In this document: piece after piece, positions 11,001-22,185 of the stretch
Numbering within the stretch: the stretch's first letter is position 1
How the letters are laid out: each line of letters opens with the position of its first letter
From: a bacterium
GTDB lineage: Bacteria; CSSED10-310; JAFGSJ01
Assembly: GCA_016934675.1 (NCBI GenBank)
Contig: JAFGSJ010000027.1
Span: 1 to 64,000 of the forward strand
Direction of reading: 5' to 3'
DNA length: 64,000 nt
Program-made: the position numbers and the translations under genes
Notes under the pieces: model-generated
Told to the model about the DNA's origin: nothing
The model's input: only the letters and a program-made list of their open reading frames with translations
Database searches by the model: none

Positions 11001-12142
11001 AACAAGGTGCTCAGGTCGATAAAGGTCAGGTCCTGGTCGAGTGGGACCCCTATACAAATGTCATCTTGTCGGATAAATCCGGTACCGTAAAATTTGCCGA
11101 TATTATTGAAGATGTGACCATGCGTGAGGAAGTCGATGAAATTACGCGGCACCAGAAAAAAGTGATTAACGAGCATTATGATTCCAAGTATCAACCCCGT
11201 ATTTTTGTCCAGGATGATAAGAAAAAGGCTTCCGGAAAATTTTTGATACCATCGAATGCTCACATCATTATCAATGACGGCGATCAAATCAACGCCGGTG
11301 ACATTTTGGCTAAAATTCCGCGTGAAACCCAGAAAGTCAAGGATATCACCGGTGGCTTGCCTCGAGTCGTCGAATTATTCGAAGCCAGAAAACCTAAGGA
11401 ACACGCGACCATCTCTGAAATCGACGGACGGGTCAAATCCATTACGTTCGAGAAGGGGGTGCGAAAGATACTGGTTGAAGCCGAAGACGGGACGGAGAAG
11501 GAATATCAGATTCCCAAAGGTGCGCATATCAACGTTCAGGATTCTGATTGGGTCAAGGCCGGTGAAGCTTTTATGGATGGTTCCTCGAATCCGCACGATA
11601 TCCTTCATGTTCTGGGTGATCAGGAGCTGCAAAAATACTTGGTCAATGAGGTCCAGGAGGTCTATCGTTTGCAAGGTGTGAATATCAATGATAAGCACAT
11701 CGAAGTCATCGTCAAACAGATGTTACGTATGGTCAAGATTGAGGATGAGGGTGATACCGATTTCTTGCCCGGTGACAGCGTGGATAAGTTCCGTTTCCGC
11801 GAAGAAAATGACCGGGTCCTCACCAGCGGTGGCCGACCGGCCACTGGTACTTCCATGCTCTTGGGGATCACCAAAGCCTCTCTCAGCACGGAAAGTTTTC
11901 TCTCGGCCGCTTCCTTCCAGGAAACGACTCGTGTGTTGACGGAAGCCGCCATTCAAGGGAAAGTCGATCATTTGCGCGGTTTGAAGGAAAATGTCGTCGT
12001 GGGACGCTTGATCCCAGCCGGCACCGGTTTTAAATACTATCAGCAAATGAGAAAGCTGGCCACTGCCGCTGTTGATCTGCTTGAACCAGAACCGGTGGCA
12101 ACTCCACCGGACGAAGAAGGTATAGATAGTGAACAGGAATGA
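8030..12142 (+). CDS. rpoC: DNA-directed RNA polymerase subunit beta-prime
   Basis: A 1370-residue beta-prime. In order are the N-terminal zinc finger ([10 protein letters not shown], then CDKCGVEV), the active-site motif [12 protein letters not shown] that holds the catalytic magnesium, the second zinc site ([15 protein letters not shown]), and the C-terminal [19 protein letters not shown]. Translation starts at TTG with GGGAGG upstream. It lies 37 bases after rpoB. It is of normal length for a beta-prime without the long insertion seen in gammaproteobacteria. It ends in an acidic tail ([12 protein letters not shown]). Confidence 0.98.
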   Translation: MTDIFDLFEKPKETTDFDALRIRLASPERIRDWSFGEVVKPETINYRTFKPERGGLFCAKIFGPTKDWECNCGKYKRMKHRGIVCDKCGVEVIQSKVRRERLAHIELACPVAHIWFCKGLPSRIGNILDMSMRELERILYFETYVVVDGGDTELQPGEYLTEEQYYEMKDEYGDDFKAGMGGEAIRELLRTIDPITLSDELRTGLREATSVQKKKKLTKRLKVVEAFKRSGNKPEWMILEVIPVIPPDLRPLVPLDGGRFATSDLNDLYRRVINRNNRLKRLQELRAPDVIIRNEKRMLQESVDSLFDNGRRGRTLKGANNRPLRSLSDMLKGKTGRFRQNLLGKRVDYSGRSVIVVGPELKLNECGLPKKMALELFKPFIFHKLEEKGYVTTIKSAKKMVESEKEEVWDILEDIIRDHTILLNRAPTLHRLGIQAFQPLLKEGEAISIHPLVCQAFNADFDGDQMAVHIPLSRQALDESQSLMLSATNILSPAHGSPITVPNQDIVLGSYYLTKMRDGLKGEGKVFTSFNEVRRAYDNGKLDLHTKIKVRYGCEFIETSVGRVIFNEVLPDDYPFFNDVANRKNLARLVNSIFIQFGNDRTVVMLDRLKTLGFEYATRGGISISIDDIKVPPQKEELIKDALKKVREVENQYLDGIITNGERYNKVVDIWSYTTDMVSREMFNELTDEKRADETDPTKIGGQFNSIYMMSDSGARGNPQQIRQLAGMRGLMAKPSGEIIETPITANFREGLTVLQYFISTHGARKGLADTALKTADSGYLTRRLVDVAQDVIITEEDCGTLKGIDVTPIVEGGKIVEPLRDRILGRVALQDVLDPISREILISSNQEITEELAALADEVHLEKVRIRSVLTCEAKHGVCAKCYGRDLATGHMVQLGEAVGVIAAQSIGEPGTQLTMRTFHIGGAASKRVEETSLQAKNPGTVKLVNAHTVRNKDGDLIVMSKNTALAIVDEEGREKERYSLVYGAKLRVEQGAQVDKGQVLVEWDPYTNVILSDKSGTVKFADIIEDVTMREEVDEITRHQKKVINEHYDSKYQPRIFVQDDKKKASGKFLIPSNAHIIINDGDQINAGDILAKIPRETQKVKDITGGLPRVVELFEARKPKEHATISEIDGRVKSITFEKGVRKILVEAEDGTEKEYQIPKGAHINVQDSDWVKAGEAFMDGSSNPHDILHVLGDQELQKYLVNEVQEVYRLQGVNINDKHIEVIVKQMLRMVKIEDEGDTDFLPGDSVDKFRFREENDRVLTSGGRPATGTSMLLGITKASLSTESFLSAASFQETTRVLTEAAIQGKVDHLRGLKENVVVGRLIPAGTGFKYYQQMRKLATAAVDLLEPEPVATPPDEEGIDSEQE

Positions 12143-12202
12143 GAAATCGAAAGTATCAATCATGCCCCATTCATTCACTTTTTAAGAAGTAATTTTTAAA
12201 AC

Positions 12203-12240
12203 TGTCAAAAATACTTGACAAAAAAAAGAGAAGATACTAT
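12203..12240 (+). promoter_or_regulatory. Candidate promoter with palindrome before rpsL
   Basis: In the 131 bases between rpoC and rpsL, a consensus -35 TTGACA stands at 12215-12220. The -10 is uncertain: TACTAT at 12235 is only 14 bases away and TATTGA at 12238 is 17 away. TGTCAA (12203-12208) and TTGACA (12215-12220) form a perfect 6-bp inverted repeat with a 6-base spacer, so the -35 box is half of a palindrome and could be a regulator site. No clear terminator precedes it. Confidence 0.45.
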
Positions 12241-12273
12241 TGAAATGAAGCTTTTTTTAATGAGGAGTATCGT

Positions 12274-12654
12274 ATGCCTACTATTCAACAATTGACACGT
12301 ACGGGCCGGGAAAAAACGCTGAAACGCGACAAGACCCCCGCTTTGGGAGTTTGTCCCCAGAAAAGAGGGGTTTGTGTCAGGGTTTATACCTCGACCCCCA
12401 AGAAACCGAATTCTGCCTTACGCAAGGTCGCCAGGGTCAGGTTGGCCAACGGAATTGAGGTAACTGCTTATATTCCGGGTATTGGACACAACCTACAGGA
12501 ACATTCTAGCGTTCTTATTCGGGGAGGTCGTGTGAAAGACCTGCCTGGTGTTCGCTATCATATTATCAGGGGAACATTGGAGACCCTGGGGGTTGAAGGT
12601 CGGAAACAGGGCCGTTCAAAATATGGGGCGAAACGGGCCAAGAAGACTCAGTAA
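12274..12654 (+). CDS. rpsL: 30S ribosomal protein S12
   Basis: A 126-residue S12 with the usual MPTIQQLTR start. The streptomycin-site lysines are present in wild-type contexts ([12 protein letters not shown] and [13 protein letters not shown]). S12 sits in the decoding centre. It opens the str operon, with a candidate promoter upstream, and is followed by rpsG after 43 bases. Confidence 0.98.
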   Translation: MPTIQQLTRTGREKTLKRDKTPALGVCPQKRGVCVRVYTSTPKKPNSALRKVARVRLANGIEVTAYIPGIGHNLQEHSSVLIRGGRVKDLPGVRYHIIRGTLETLGVEGRKQGRSKYGAKRAKKTQ

Positions 12655-12697
12655 CAGGGCCTGTTGAGCTATTTATGTGAGGAGTTGAGGTGTTTGT

Positions 12698-13168
12698 ATG
12701 CCACGAAGAGCAATAGTTACTAAACGAGAGGTTTTACCTGATCCGAAGTATAAAAGTCGTCAAGTGACGAAGTTTATACACATGTTAATGAAAAAGGGGA
12801 AAAAGTCCCTGGCTGAGGGGATTATGTATGATGCACTTGCTATCATTGAAGAGAAAGCAAAGCAAGACCCTCTGAAAGTGTTCAAAAAGGGACTCGAAAA
12901 TATCAAACCAGTACTCGAAGTCAAATCCCGGCGTGTCGGTGGTTCGACCTATCAGGTCCCCGTAGAGGTTAAACCTGATCGACGAGAAACTCTGGCAAAT
13001 CGCTGGGTCATCTCATTTGCTCGACAACGTCCCGAAAAAACAATGAGTGAAAAACTTGCGGGTGAGATACTCGACGCATTTAACAATCGCGGAGGTTCCA
13101 TAAAAAAGAAAGAAGATACGCATAAAATGGCCGATGCAAATAAAGCATTCGCCCATTATCGTTGGTAG
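12698..13168 (+). CDS. rpsG: 30S ribosomal protein S7
   Basis: A 156-residue S7, typical length. It starts [16 protein letters not shown], and the conserved segment [15 protein letters not shown] is present. S7 nucleates assembly of the 30S head. A GAGGAGTTGAGGTG tract lies upstream of the ATG. The 238-base gap to fusA is longer than usual for a str operon and holds only short weak hairpins. Confidence 0.98.
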   Translation: MPRRAIVTKREVLPDPKYKSRQVTKFIHMLMKKGKKSLAEGIMYDALAIIEEKAKQDPLKVFKKGLENIKPVLEVKSRRVGGSTYQVPVEVKPDRRETLANRWVISFARQRPEKTMSEKLAGEILDAFNNRGGSIKKKEDTHKMADANKAFAHYRW

Positions 13169-13406
13169 TCATTCGGGAAATCCCGTTTCTGCTTTTAAGA
13201 AATAACCCTTTTGATGCCTTGTAATCCACGCCTTCATGTTCTATTATCCCGCTTTTGCGGACAGAGGACAAGGCACTATCACAACAATCAATGAAGGCCT
13301 TACTGAATGCAACAGGTGCATAACAGGAGATTTTTTTTCTCTGTTGTCATTATGAACGTTCAACAAAAACCGCTTTATACACGGAGTAATGTAAAGAGTT
13401 GGTGGT

Positions 13407-15494
13407 ATGACTCGCTTATACAGTCTCGACAAACATCGCAATATTGGTTTTATGGCTCATATCGATGCCGGCAAAACGACAACGACCGAGCGAATTCTGT
13501 TCTATACAGGCATTTCACATCGGATGGGCGAAGTGCACGATGGCAACACCCAGATGGACTGGATGGAACAGGAGCAGGAGCGAGGCATCACCATCACATC
13601 AGCCGCCACGACCACATACTGGCGTGATCATCGTGTTACTATTATCGACACACCCGGTCATGTTGACTTTACGATCGAAGTTGAACGTTCACTGCGAGTG
13701 CTCGATGGGGTCATTGCCATTTTGTGCAGTGTCGGTGGTGTCGAACCACAAACAGAAACAGTCTGGCGCCAAGCCAATAAATTCAAAATTCCTCGGCTCA
13801 TCTTTGTGAATAAAATGGACCGCACTGGCTCCGATTTCTTCAAGGTCGTTCAACAGGTCCGTGATCGTTTACAAGCAAACCCACTCATCCTGCAATTACC
13901 GATCATCACTAATGATGCTTTTCAAGGGGTCATTGATCTGGTTGAGAACACGGCCTATGTTTACAATGTTGACCCTCTGGGTCTTTCGTTTTCCCAACAG
14001 GACATTCCGGATGAATATAAGGCCTTGACCCAAAAGTATCGGGAAGATTTGATTGCCAATCTCTCAGACCGCAATGATCAAATACTTGAAAGGTATCTGG
14101 CTGGTATTACGGTCGAGCCGGAATTACTCCGGCAGCAAATCAGGCAGGATACAATCTCTATGAAGCTCGTGCCGGTCTTATGCGGTTCCTCTTTTAAAAA
14201 CAAAGGTATTCAATTTCTCCTGGATGCGATCATCAATTATTTACCAAGTCCGGTCGATGTTGTGCCCGTCATCGGTATCAATCCACATTCTGGGCAGGAA
14301 ATCCAGTGTTTAGCCGATGATAACAAACCATTTTCAGCCCTTGTTTTTAAAACGATGAATGATCCTTATGTCGGTCAGTTATCCTTTATTCGTGTTTATT
14401 CGGGTCAGCTTCAATCAGGAATGACCATTCTCAATTCCACTCAGCAAAAGAAAAGCAGGATAGGCCGTTTATTAAAAATGCATGCCAACCACCGGACAGA
14501 GATCAATGAGATTTTTGCTGGTGAAATTGCAGCAGTCATCGGCTTGAAGGACACTTTTACCGGTGACACGATTTGTGATCCAGCCCACGAAGTTCTGCTT
14601 GATCCCATTGATTTTCCTGAGCCTGTTATCGCTGTTGCCATTGAAACCCAGACCAGGGCTGAACAAGAAAAATTGGTCGGAGCATTGAAAAAGCTCAATA
14701 AAGAGGATCCGAGCTTTACGGTAACGAAACATGATGAAACAGGTCAGATTTTGATCTCGGGTATGGGGGAATTGCATCTCGAGATTATCACTGAGCGACT
14801 GACGCGTGAACATAATATCAAGGCCAACATCGGCACCCCTCAGATTGCCTTGAAGGAGGCTTTTCGCAAGGCTTTCAGCAGTGTGGGCAAATTTGTCAGA
14901 CAATCGGGTGGACGTGGCCAGTATGGGCATGTCATCATCGATGTCCTGCCCCTGCCTCGAGGAGGGGGGATCATCTTCAAATCCATGCTCAAGGGAGATG
15001 TTATTCCCCGCGAATATGTGCCCGCTGTCGAGAAGGGTATTCGTGAGAGCCTACAAACGGGTGTGATCGCAGGTTATCCGGTTATTGATCTCGAGATACA
15101 TTTGGTCGACGGTTCTTATCATCCGGTCGATTCGAGTGATCTCGCTTTCCAGATTGCCGGTTCAATGGCCATTAAGCAGGGATTGACACTGGGAGATCCC
15201 TATTTGCTTGAACCGATTATGAGTGTTTCCGTTTATGTCCCAGATGAATATGTTGGTGATGTCATAGGTGACCTGACGGCCAAACGCGGCAAAATACTCA
15301 ACCTTACCAAGAATGGAGTAGCTCATGTCGTTGAGGCTGAAGTTCCCATGATGTCATTGTTTCGATATGCCACGGTTTTGCGGTCATTAACCAAGGGTCG
15401 GGCTGATTTCTCCATTAAGTTTGCAACACATGAAGAGATACCTGCCTCAATTATAGAAGGTCACTTTAACAAGATCAAAATGAAGAGCTCTTAA
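13407..15494 (+). CDS. fusA: Translation elongation factor G
   Basis: A 695-residue EF-G. The G domain shows [21 protein letters not shown] and NKMDRTG. Domain III carries GMGELHLEI, and domain IV carries [11 protein letters not shown], the loop that reaches the decoding centre. EF-G moves tRNAs and mRNA through the ribosome with GTP hydrolysis. It is positioned between rpsG and tuf as in the classical str operon, which supports the main translational EF-G rather than a paralogue. Confidence 0.96.
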   Translation: MTRLYSLDKHRNIGFMAHIDAGKTTTTERILFYTGISHRMGEVHDGNTQMDWMEQEQERGITITSAATTTYWRDHRVTIIDTPGHVDFTIEVERSLRVLDGVIAILCSVGGVEPQTETVWRQANKFKIPRLIFVNKMDRTGSDFFKVVQQVRDRLQANPLILQLPIITNDAFQGVIDLVENTAYVYNVDPLGLSFSQQDIPDEYKALTQKYREDLIANLSDRNDQILERYLAGITVEPELLRQQIRQDTISMKLVPVLCGSSFKNKGIQFLLDAIINYLPSPVDVVPVIGINPHSGQEIQCLADDNKPFSALVFKTMNDPYVGQLSFIRVYSGQLQSGMTILNSTQQKKSRIGRLLKMHANHRTEINEIFAGEIAAVIGLKDTFTGDTICDPAHEVLLDPIDFPEPVIAVAIETQTRAEQEKLVGALKKLNKEDPSFTVTKHDETGQILISGMGELHLEIITERLTREHNIKANIGTPQIALKEAFRKAFSSVGKFVRQSGGRGQYGHVIIDVLPLPRGGGIIFKSMLKGDVIPREYVPAVEKGIRESLQTGVIAGYPVIDLEIHLVDGSYHPVDSSDLAFQIAGSMAIKQGLTLGDPYLLEPIMSVSVYVPDEYVGDVIGDLTAKRGKILNLTKNGVAHVVEAEVPMMSLFRYATVLRSLTKGRADFSIKFATHEEIPASIIEGHFNKIKMKSS

Positions 15495-15532
15495 AAATCG
15501 TACATCCAATCCTTTCCAGCGAGGAGGATACA

Positions 15533-16729
15533 ATGGCAAAAGAAAAATTCGTTCGTAGTAAACCACATGTGAATGTTGGTACCATCGGGCACATCGATCA
15601 TGGGAAAACAACATTGACCGCCGCTATTACCAAGGTGCAGGCAAAGAAGAAATACGCTGATTTCGTTCCCTTTGATCAGATCGATAAAGCCCCGGAAGAG
15701 AAAGAGCGTGGCATCACGATCGCCACAGCCCACGTGGAATATCAGACTGACAAGAGACACTACGCTCACGTAGACTGTCCCGGGCACGCCGATTATATCA
15801 AGAACATGATTACCGGTGCAGCCCAGATGGACGGGGCAATTTTAGTCGTGGCCGCAAATGACGGTCCCATGCCCCAGACGCGTGAGCACGTTTTATTGGC
15901 TCGTCAGGTCGGTGTTCCTTACATTGTCGTTTTCCTGAACAAAGTCGATATGGTCGATGACCCGGAATTGATCGAACTGGTGGAACTCGAATTAAGGGAA
16001 CTCCTTTCGAGTTATGAGTTCCCCGGTGATGAAATTCCGATCATCAGGGGCAGTGCCCTGCATGCGTTGGAAAAGGGTGATGATCCAAATGCACCCGAGG
16101 TCAAGTGCATTGATGAATTGATGAATGCGATTGATACCTATATCCCCGAGCCCCAGCGCGACGTTGATAAGCCCTTCCTGATGCCGATTGAAGATGTTTT
16201 CAGTATTTCAGGACGTGGCACGGTCGTGACCGGGCGTGTCGAACGCGGTGTAATCAAAGTCAGTGAGGAAATTGAAATTGTTGGTATCAAGGAAACAAGA
16301 AAAACCGTGTGTACCGGTGTGGAAATGTTCCGGAAATTGCTCGATCAAGGACAGGCCGGCGATAACATCGGCGTTCTGTTACGAGGTACCAAGCGCGAAG
16401 AGGTGCAACGTGGCCAGGTTGTCGCCCATGTCGGAACCGTGACACCTCACACGCATTTCAAATGTAGTGTTTACATTTTATCCAAGGATGAAGGTGGTCG
16501 TCACAAACCCTTTGTCAACGGTTATAGGCCCCAATTTTACTTCCGGACTACAGATGTGACCGGTGTGGTTACTCTTGAGCAGGGCATCGAAATGGTTATG
16601 CCTGGTGATAATGTCAATCTCGAAATTAACCTGATTACACCGATTGCCATGGAAAAAGGTCAGCGTTTTGCCATTCGTGAAGGCGGTCGGACTGTTGGTG
16701 CCGGTGCCATCACCGATATTATTGAGTAG
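15533..16729 (+). CDS. tuf: Translation elongation factor Tu
   Basis: A 398-residue EF-Tu with [22 protein letters not shown] and NKVDMVDD nucleotide-binding motifs, and the C-terminal VMPGDNVNL and [13 protein letters not shown] blocks. It delivers aminoacyl-tRNA to the ribosome. GAGGAGG lies just upstream. Only 17 bases separate it from rpsJ, so the str and S10 operons run together here. A second tuf copy near the tRNA cluster upstream of the window is common in such genomes but cannot be seen. Confidence 0.98.
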   Translation: MAKEKFVRSKPHVNVGTIGHIDHGKTTLTAAITKVQAKKKYADFVPFDQIDKAPEEKERGITIATAHVEYQTDKRHYAHVDCPGHADYIKNMITGAAQMDGAILVVAANDGPMPQTREHVLLARQVGVPYIVVFLNKVDMVDDPELIELVELELRELLSSYEFPGDEIPIIRGSALHALEKGDDPNAPEVKCIDELMNAIDTYIPEPQRDVDKPFLMPIEDVFSISGRGTVVTGRVERGVIKVSEEIEIVGIKETRKTVCTGVEMFRKLLDQGQAGDNIGVLLRGTKREEVQRGQVVAHVGTVTPHTHFKCSVYILSKDEGGRHKPFVNGYRPQFYFRTTDVTGVVTLEQGIEMVMPGDNVNLEINLITPIAMEKGQRFAIREGGRTVGAGAITDIIE

Positions 16730-16746
16730 AGGAGTATAAAAAGTCG

Positions 16747-17052
16747 ATGAATCAAAAAATTCGTATACGATTGAAAGCTTACGATCATCACCTCCTCGAT
16801 CGTTCCGTAACGGAAATTGTTGATACAGCCAAGCGGACCGGGGCTCGTTTGATTGGACCCATTCCGCTACCCACGGAGAAAAACAAATTTTGTGTTCTGC
16901 GTTCTCCTCATGTTGACAAAAAATCCCGGGAACAGTTCGAAATCAGGACACATAAAAGACTCCTGGACATTCTCGATCCGACGCCGCAGACGGTCGATGC
17001 CTTGATCCGTCTTGACCTGCCTGCCGGTGTAGATGTTGAGATAAAACTGTAA
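16747..17052 (+). CDS. rpsJ: 30S ribosomal protein S10
   Basis: A 101-residue S10, starting [20 protein letters not shown], with the conserved GPIPLPT loop and the HKRLLDI segment. S10 is also NusE and takes part in transcription antitermination through NusG. It begins the S10 gene set directly behind tuf. Confidence 0.98.
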   Translation: MNQKIRIRLKAYDHHLLDRSVTEIVDTAKRTGARLIGPIPLPTEKNKFCVLRSPHVDKKSREQFEIRTHKRLLDILDPTPQTVDALIRLDLPAGVDVEIKL

Positions 17053-17129
17053 GTATAACGTTCAGCATGTGGAGTTCATTTGGTCCTGTCCCGTTGAGGA
17101 CGGGTACTAGATTGTTCGAGGTGTACATT

Positions 17130-17789
17130 ATGGCAATTGGAATTCTTGGTAAAAAACTTGGCATGACCCAGATATTTACTGATGAGGGCAAAGTCATTCC
17201 GGTCACAGTAATAAAAGCGGGTCCGTGTCTTGTCCTGCAGAAGAAAACGGTGAAATCGGATGGTTATGATGCGGTCCAGATCGGTTTGGTGGGCCCAACG
17301 CCGAAACGGTTGCGTGGTAAGGCAGTAGCCGGGCATCTGAAGAAGAGTCAGGCCGGCAATATCAGCTTTATCAGAGAAATCAAGGGTAGTGACATGCACC
17401 ATCTCGAAATCGGAGCGATGGTTCCCCTGGCCCTGTTAGCTGAGAATGATCTGATTAATGTTGTTGGGAGTTCGAAGGGGAAAGGCTTCCAGGGTGTTAT
17501 CAAGCGGCATCATTTTGCAGGACTCCCTGAAACCCATGGAACGCACAAAAAACAGCGATCACCCGGTTCCATCGGCATGTGTGCCTATCCGCCCAAGACT
17601 TTGCGTGGCAAGAGAATGCCGGGCCGAATGGGTGGAGCTCGGACCACGATAAGAAATCTCACGGTTGTCCGTCTTGATCTCGAACAAAACCATATCCTTG
17701 TGAAAGGTGCGGTCCCGGGCGCGATTAACGGCAAACTGATTCTGATGAAGGGTTGCGTCGGTCAGACAGCGGATCAAAATGCCACCTAA
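17130..17789 (+). CDS. rplC: 50S ribosomal protein L3
   Basis: A 219-residue L3. The start is ATG 17130 (MAIGILGKKLGMTQIF), supported by GAGGTG upstream; the frame extends to 17067 but those 21 residues do not look like L3. The motif THGTHKKQRSPGSIG and the GKRMPGRMGG loop near the peptidyl transferase centre are present. The 77 bases before it contain a short hairpin (CCCGT/ACGGG, 17090-17104). Confidence 0.97.
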   Translation: MAIGILGKKLGMTQIFTDEGKVIPVTVIKAGPCLVLQKKTVKSDGYDAVQIGLVGPTPKRLRGKAVAGHLKKSQAGNISFIREIKGSDMHHLEIGAMVPLALLAENDLINVVGSSKGKGFQGVIKRHHFAGLPETHGTHKKQRSPGSIGMCAYPPKTLRGKRMPGRMGGARTTIRNLTVVRLDLEQNHILVKGAVPGAINGKLILMKGCVGQTADQNAT

Positions 17790-17819
17790 TCGGTGCAAAG
17801 GTGGCTATAAGGAGGAACA

Positions 17820-18449
17820 ATGGTTACAGCAAATGTGGTCGACAGCAAACTGAACACGGTGGCTGAGGTTACTCTTTCTCCTGCTATTTTTGAGATTGAA
17901 CCTCATGGTCCGATCGTGCATGATATAGTGCGTGCTCAGCTTGCCGCCCGTCGAAGAGGGACTGCCAAAACCAAAACACGGGGTGAAGTGAATGCTTCCG
18001 GGTCAAAGCCCTATCGCCAGAAAGGGACAGGACGGGCTCGGCGCGGCACGAACCGCTCACCTTTGATCGAGGGAGGTGGCACTGTTTTTGGACCTATGCC
18101 TCGCTCGTATGCTTTAAATATACCTAAAAAAATTAAGAAACTCGGCATTGTTTCTGCTCTTGCCCAGAAATTCAAACAGGGTGACTTTATCATTATCAAC
18201 GAGTTGATGGTCGAGAGTGGAAAAACAAAGGATTTCGTGGCATTGTGGCAATCCATCGTTCAGGGGCAGCAGGTCAAAACACTTTTTGTCATTCCTGCAA
18301 AGAATGAGTCATTATGGAGAAGTTCACGGAACGTGAACTGTGTCAAACTGACTTTGCCCGACAAATTAAACGTGTATGATTTGCTTTATTATCCGAAACT
18401 CGTCATTACCCAGTCGGCTCTTGAACGGGTTCAGGAGGTTTACAGCTGA
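17820..18449 (+). CDS. rplD: 50S ribosomal protein L4
   Basis: A 209-residue L4. The conserved exit-tunnel loop reads [19 protein letters not shown], followed by [12 protein letters not shown]. In E. coli L4 represses the S10 operon, but no classical S10 leader is visible here because tuf directly precedes rpsJ. Its stop codon overlaps the rplW start codon by one base, so translation is probably coupled. Confidence 0.97.
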   Translation: MVTANVVDSKLNTVAEVTLSPAIFEIEPHGPIVHDIVRAQLAARRRGTAKTKTRGEVNASGSKPYRQKGTGRARRGTNRSPLIEGGGTVFGPMPRSYALNIPKKIKKLGIVSALAQKFKQGDFIIINELMVESGKTKDFVALWQSIVQGQQVKTLFVIPAKNESLWRSSRNVNCVKLTLPDKLNVYDLLYYPKLVITQSALERVQEVYS

Positions 18450-18739
18450 TGCGGGACCCATACTCGATAATCGTAAAACCTCTCATCACCGAAAAAACAA
18501 CGGGATTAAAAGAGGAATCAAATAAACATGTTTTTATGGTCTGTCCGGATGCGAATAAGATCGAGATCAAAAAAGCAGTTGAAACTCTTTTCAAAGTTTC
18601 GGTTGTGAAGGTTCATACATTCAACCAAAAGGGAAAAGTGAAAAGGCTTGGAGTGCATAGTGGTAAACGTGCGGATTGGAAGAAGGCCATTGTCACTCTC
18701 ACGCCTGAGAGTCATATCGACTTTTTCGAATCGGTTTGA
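18449..18739 (+). CDS. rplW: 50S ribosomal protein L23
   Basis: A 96-residue L23 starting [17 protein letters not shown], the family signature. L23 lies at the tunnel exit and is a docking site for trigger factor and SRP. The start overlaps the rplD stop (TGATG). Length and gene order are normal. Confidence 0.97.
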   Translation: MRDPYSIIVKPLITEKTTGLKEESNKHVFMVCPDANKIEIKKAVETLFKVSVVKVHTFNQKGKVKRLGVHSGKRADWKKAIVTLTPESHIDFFESV

Positions 18740-18776
18740 CCTCATCCCGATAGACTTGTTGCGTGGAGAATAAGGT

Positions 18777-19598
18777 ATGCCAGTAAAACGTTTTAAACCA
18801 ACATCACCGGGTAGGCGGTTCCAAACAGTCCTGATCAACACTGATCTATCTAAAAACCGCCCAGAAAAGAGCCTGACCAAAGGCATCGTGAAATCAGGCG
18901 GCAGGAACAATGCCGGACGTGTCACATCACGTCGCCGCGGTGGTGGACATAAAAGGCTGTACCGTTTCATCGATTTCAAAAGGGACAAAAGAGAAATACC
19001 GGCCAAAGTTCAGACTATTGAATATGATCCCAACCGAACTGCTCGTATTGCTCTCCTCGTTTATCAGGATGGTGAGAAACGTTACATCCTTGCCCCAAAC
19101 GACTTGAAAACGGGTCAAACAATTGTTGCTGGACTCAAGGTTGATGTCAAGGTGGGTAACGCCATGCCCCTGAAAAATATCCCTGAAGGCACGCAGGTCC
19201 ATAATGTGGAATTAAAAATCGGGAAAGGCGGACAATTAGGTCGTTCTGCCGGTTCTTCGATCCAGGTCATGGCCAAAGAAGGCAGTTATGTCCTGCTCAA
19301 ATTGCCCTCAGGTGAAATGCGTAAGGTGCATAATAACTGTTTTGCAACCATTGGCCAGGTCGGGAATATCGACGCAGAGAATATTTCGATTGGCAAAGCA
19401 GGGCGATCACGCTGGCTTGGCCGGCGACCCAAAGTCCGTGGTGTGGCTATGAATCCGATCGACCATCCCATGGGCGGAGGAGAAGGAAAAAGCTCGGGTG
19501 GACGTCATCCCTGTACCCCATGGGGTATTCCTACCAAGGGTTACCGGACCAGGACCCGCAAATCGTCCGATAAATATATTACCAAGAGAAGAAAATAG
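18777..19598 (+). CDS. rplB: 50S ribosomal protein L2
   Basis: A 273-residue L2, starting [18 protein letters not shown]. The catalytic-centre region reads [19 protein letters not shown] followed by [14 protein letters not shown], with the conserved histidine near the peptidyl transferase centre. Standard length. It is followed by rpsS. Confidence 0.98.
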   Translation: MPVKRFKPTSPGRRFQTVLINTDLSKNRPEKSLTKGIVKSGGRNNAGRVTSRRRGGGHKRLYRFIDFKRDKREIPAKVQTIEYDPNRTARIALLVYQDGEKRYILAPNDLKTGQTIVAGLKVDVKVGNAMPLKNIPEGTQVHNVELKIGKGGQLGRSAGSSIQVMAKEGSYVLLKLPSGEMRKVHNNCFATIGQVGNIDAENISIGKAGRSRWLGRRPKVRGVAMNPIDHPMGGGEGKSSGGRHPCTPWGIPTKGYRTRTRKSSDKYITKRRK

Positions 19599-19640
19599 TG
19601 TTTTGTCCCACGATTCAGTGTGAAAGGAGTAGGTGTACCA

Positions 19641-19931
19641 GTGGCCCGATCAATTAAAAAAGGTCCCTATATTGAACCAAAATTATTTGCCAAGATTGAA
19701 GAGATGAACAAGGCCGTGGATAGAAAAGTTATCAAGACATGGTCTCGACGCTCCACAATTGTACCGGAGATGGTTGGACATACGCTGGCTGTTCATAATG
19801 GTAAGAAGTTTTACCCGGTCTATATCACCGAAAACATGGTCGGCTACAAGCTCGGTGAATATTCACCGACCCGCAAATTCATTTCGCATGCGGGAGCAAA
19901 AAAGGCGGAAAAAACATCTCAGGCGATCTAG
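19641..19931 (+). CDS. rpsS: 30S ribosomal protein S19
   Basis: A 96-residue S19. The frame is open to GTG 19620, but GAAAGGAG at 19622-19629 acts as the ribosome binding site for GTG 19641, which gives [15 protein letters not shown], the expected N-terminus. [15 protein letters not shown] and the C-terminal [10 protein letters not shown] are conserved. S19 and S13 form the head complex of the 30S subunit. Confidence 0.96.
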   Translation: MARSIKKGPYIEPKLFAKIEEMNKAVDRKVIKTWSRRSTIVPEMVGHTLAVHNGKKFYPVYITENMVGYKLGEYSPTRKFISHAGAKKAEKTSQAI

Positions 19932-19947
19932 GCAGGTAGAGGGGTAG

Positions 19948-20304
19948 ATGATTATGCAAGCTGAAGCAAGAGTTAAATATCTCAGAATTTCACCGCATAA
20001 GCTGCGGCTTGAGGCAGACTTAATTCGAGGACGAAAGGTTCCAAAGGCACTCAGTATTCTGAAATATTCCAATCGGAAAGCAAGTCTTTTCCTCGATAAG
20101 TTACTGCGTTCTGCTGTTGCTAATGCGGAAAATCATGATGAATTCGAGGATATTGCCCAGTTGGTGGTGAGTGAACTTACCGTAGATGAGGGCCCGACCA
20201 TGAAACGCATCCAGTCTCGAGCCATGGGCAGGGCTTATCGTATCCGGAAACGTATGAGTACAATTCATGTTGTTCTCTCTGACTCCATACGACCCTCGAA
20301 ATGA
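19948..20304 (+). CDS. rplV: 50S ribosomal protein L22
   Basis: A 118-residue L22 starting MIMQAEARVKYLRISPHKLR. The conserved hairpin that lines the exit tunnel includes GPTMKRIQSRAMGRAYRIRKR. Either of two close ATG codons (19948 or 19954) could be used. A GGTAGAGGGGT tract lies upstream. Confidence 0.97.
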   Translation: MIMQAEARVKYLRISPHKLRLEADLIRGRKVPKALSILKYSNRKASLFLDKLLRSAVANAENHDEFEDIAQLVVSELTVDEGPTMKRIQSRAMGRAYRIRKRMSTIHVVLSDSIRPSK

Positions 20305-20403
20305 TTATTGTGGACTCCAAAGGAACAGATTGTTTTTTGATAAGAGCACAATCAGGGGAAAGCATCCCCGTTTTGATGCTCGGTTGATGAAGGGAGGATT
20401 ACA

Positions 20404-21225
20404 TTGGGGCAAAAGGTAAATCCGATAGGTTTTCGACTTGGTATCACGAAAACGTGGAATTCGATTTGGTTCGCTAAAAAGAATTACCAAGACCTGTTAC
20501 ACGAAGACCTTTTGATTAAACAGTATATTAAAAAGCACCTTGGTCATGCCGGTATTTCACGCATAGAAATTGAACGTGCTGCCGATCAAGCCCGTATCAA
20601 TATTTTTACTGCAAAACCCGGTATTATCATCGGAAAGAAAGGTCTTGAAGTCGATAAGGTCAAAAAACATTTACAGAATTTAACCAAAAAACAAACCTTT
20701 ATTAATATCAAAGAAATCCGGTATGCTGAATTAGATGCCCAACTCGTCGCTGAAAATGTCGCCCTTCAGATGGAAAAAAGGGTCGCTTTTCGAAGGGCCA
20801 TGAAAAAGAGTGTCATTGCCGCAATCAGGATGGGGGCAAAGGGCATTAAAATCGCTTGTTCCGGTCGTCTGGCTGGGGCAGAGATGGCTCGTCGGGAACG
20901 CTATCTGGAAGGACGGGTCCCGCTTCACACGCTGCGGGCAGACATCGATTACGGCCAAGCGACTTCTCGGACGACTTATGGTGCGATTGGCGTGAAAGTC
21001 TGGATTTTTAAAGGGGAGAAGGAATCCGGGCGAGAACAAACGGCTGCAAGAGAGGACCAGAAACCGAGTCGAAGCTCGCGTTCAGCCCGCAGCCGTCAGG
21101 AGGGACACCGACAGACAACAGAAGATAGCGAACATCGTAAAATCCGGGTTCGCAAAAAGCAACATCAAAAACCGGATGCTGTCGTGAAAGCAGATGCAGA
21201 TATTGACAATGGAGTGGAGGAATAA
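20404..21225 (+). CDS. rpsC: 30S ribosomal protein S3 with charged C-terminal tail
   Basis: A 273-residue S3, about 40-60 residues longer than usual. Residues 1-207 match the family ([16 protein letters not shown], the KH segment with GIIIGKKG, and [20 protein letters not shown]). The last 65 residues are a lysine, arginine and glutamate-rich extension without clear homology. Start is TTG with AGGGAGGA upstream. The 99-base leader before it can form two mutually exclusive hairpins. S3 lies at the mRNA entry site. Confidence 0.96.
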   Translation: MGQKVNPIGFRLGITKTWNSIWFAKKNYQDLLHEDLLIKQYIKKHLGHAGISRIEIERAADQARINIFTAKPGIIIGKKGLEVDKVKKHLQNLTKKQTFINIKEIRYAELDAQLVAENVALQMEKRVAFRRAMKKSVIAAIRMGAKGIKIACSGRLAGAEMARRERYLEGRVPLHTLRADIDYGQATSRTTYGAIGVKVWIFKGEKESGREQTAAREDQKPSRSSRSARSRQEGHRQTTEDSEHRKIRVRKKQHQKPDAVVKADADIDNGVEE

Positions 21226-21227
21226 CA

Positions 21228-21647
21228 ATGTTAGTCCCACGCAAAGTAAAATATCGGAAGCAGCAGAAAGGTCGCATGACCGGTAAAGCCAGCCGTGGGT
21301 CATCTCTGACCTTCGGCAGTTATGGCTTGAAAGCGGTTGAGCCTGGCTGGATCACCAACAGGCAGATCGAAGCTGCTCGTATTGCCATTACCAGGGCGGT
21401 TAAGAGGGGGGGGAAATTATGGATCCGCATTTTCCCCGACAAACCGATTACCAAAAAACCCGCTGAAACGCGAATGGGTAAGGGAAAGGGACCGCCTGAG
21501 GGTTATGTCGCTGTCATCAGACCAGGCCGAATACTTTATGAAATTGAAGGGATTTCAGAAGAACTGGCCCGGGATGCCATGCGCCTCGCCTCTTTCAAAT
21601 TACCGATTAAAACCGAGTTTGTGACCAAGAAAGAGAGAGCGTTATGA
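21228..21647 (+). CDS. rplP: 50S ribosomal protein L16
   Basis: A 139-residue L16 with [17 protein letters not shown], a conserved [16 protein letters not shown] core, and [13 protein letters not shown]. It binds near the A-site tRNA. It starts two bases after the rpsC stop and overlaps rpmC by four bases, which suggests translational coupling. Confidence 0.98.
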   Translation: MLVPRKVKYRKQQKGRMTGKASRGSSLTFGSYGLKAVEPGWITNRQIEAARIAITRAVKRGGKLWIRIFPDKPITKKPAETRMGKGKGPPEGYVAVIRPGRILYEIEGISEELARDAMRLASFKLPIKTEFVTKKERAL

Positions 21648-21859
21648 AAATGGAGAAAATTCGCGAGATGACTGGAGAAGAGATGGAGCAATCCCTGCGG
21701 GAGATCAAGGAAGAACTGTTTAACCTTCGTTTCCAAATGTCGAATGGACAAGCTGGGAACCCTCTTCGAATCAGAGAACTTCGACGTTCTATCGCCCGGA
21801 TCAAGACACGGCAACGTGATCTGGTCCTGAACAAACGGGCGGAAACGGCGATACATTGA
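21644..21859 (+). CDS. rpmC: 50S ribosomal protein L29
   Basis: A 71-residue L29. The two-helix pattern is clear: [20 protein letters not shown], then [20 protein letters not shown], then ARIKTRQ. L29 lies next to L23 at the tunnel exit. It overlaps rplP by ATGA. Confidence 0.96.
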   Translation: MKMEKIREMTGEEMEQSLREIKEELFNLRFQMSNGQAGNPLRIRELRRSIARIKTRQRDLVLNKRAETAIH

Positions 21860-21870
21860 TGAGGTATCAC

Positions 21871-22131
21871 ATGGAATCTTCGAAAGGTAGACGAAGGACA
21901 TTAGAAGGGACGGTCGTAAGTGCGAAAATGCAAAAATCGGTCATGGTAAAGGTGGACCGGACTTTCGCACATCCCTATTATCAGAAAATTCTGCGTCGGA
22001 CTCGGAAATACATGGCTCACGACGAAATGGGACAATGTACCGTCGGGGACCGTGTTTCCATTTTGGAAGTACGTCCTTTAAGTAAAAACAAACGCTGGCT
22101 GGTCACGAAAGTGATTGCGAAAGCAGAGTGA
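21871..22131 (+). CDS. rpsQ: 30S ribosomal protein S17
   Basis: An 86-residue S17 (MESSKGRRRTLEGTVVSAKM), with the conserved KSVMVKVDR and VGDRVSILEVRPLSKNKRW. The frame reaches TTG 21856, but GAGG at 21861-21864 supports ATG 21871. It is the last gene of the S10 set. A bulged hairpin (22131-22152) follows. Confidence 0.96.
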   Translation: MESSKGRRRTLEGTVVSAKMQKSVMVKVDRTFAHPYYQKILRRTRKYMAHDEMGQCTVGDRVSILEVRPLSKNKRWLVTKVIAKAE

Positions 22132-22185
22132 TGGGCCCGTTAAGAGGGCCATTCCGCTTGTGGCTCGGGCATAAAGGGTAGAACT

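Noticed and set aside
13169-13406. Terminator between rpsG and fusA
   Set aside because: Only 4-5 bp stems (CGGG/CCCG at 13174-13185, CCGC/GCGG near 13250) with no proper T tract; too weak to call.
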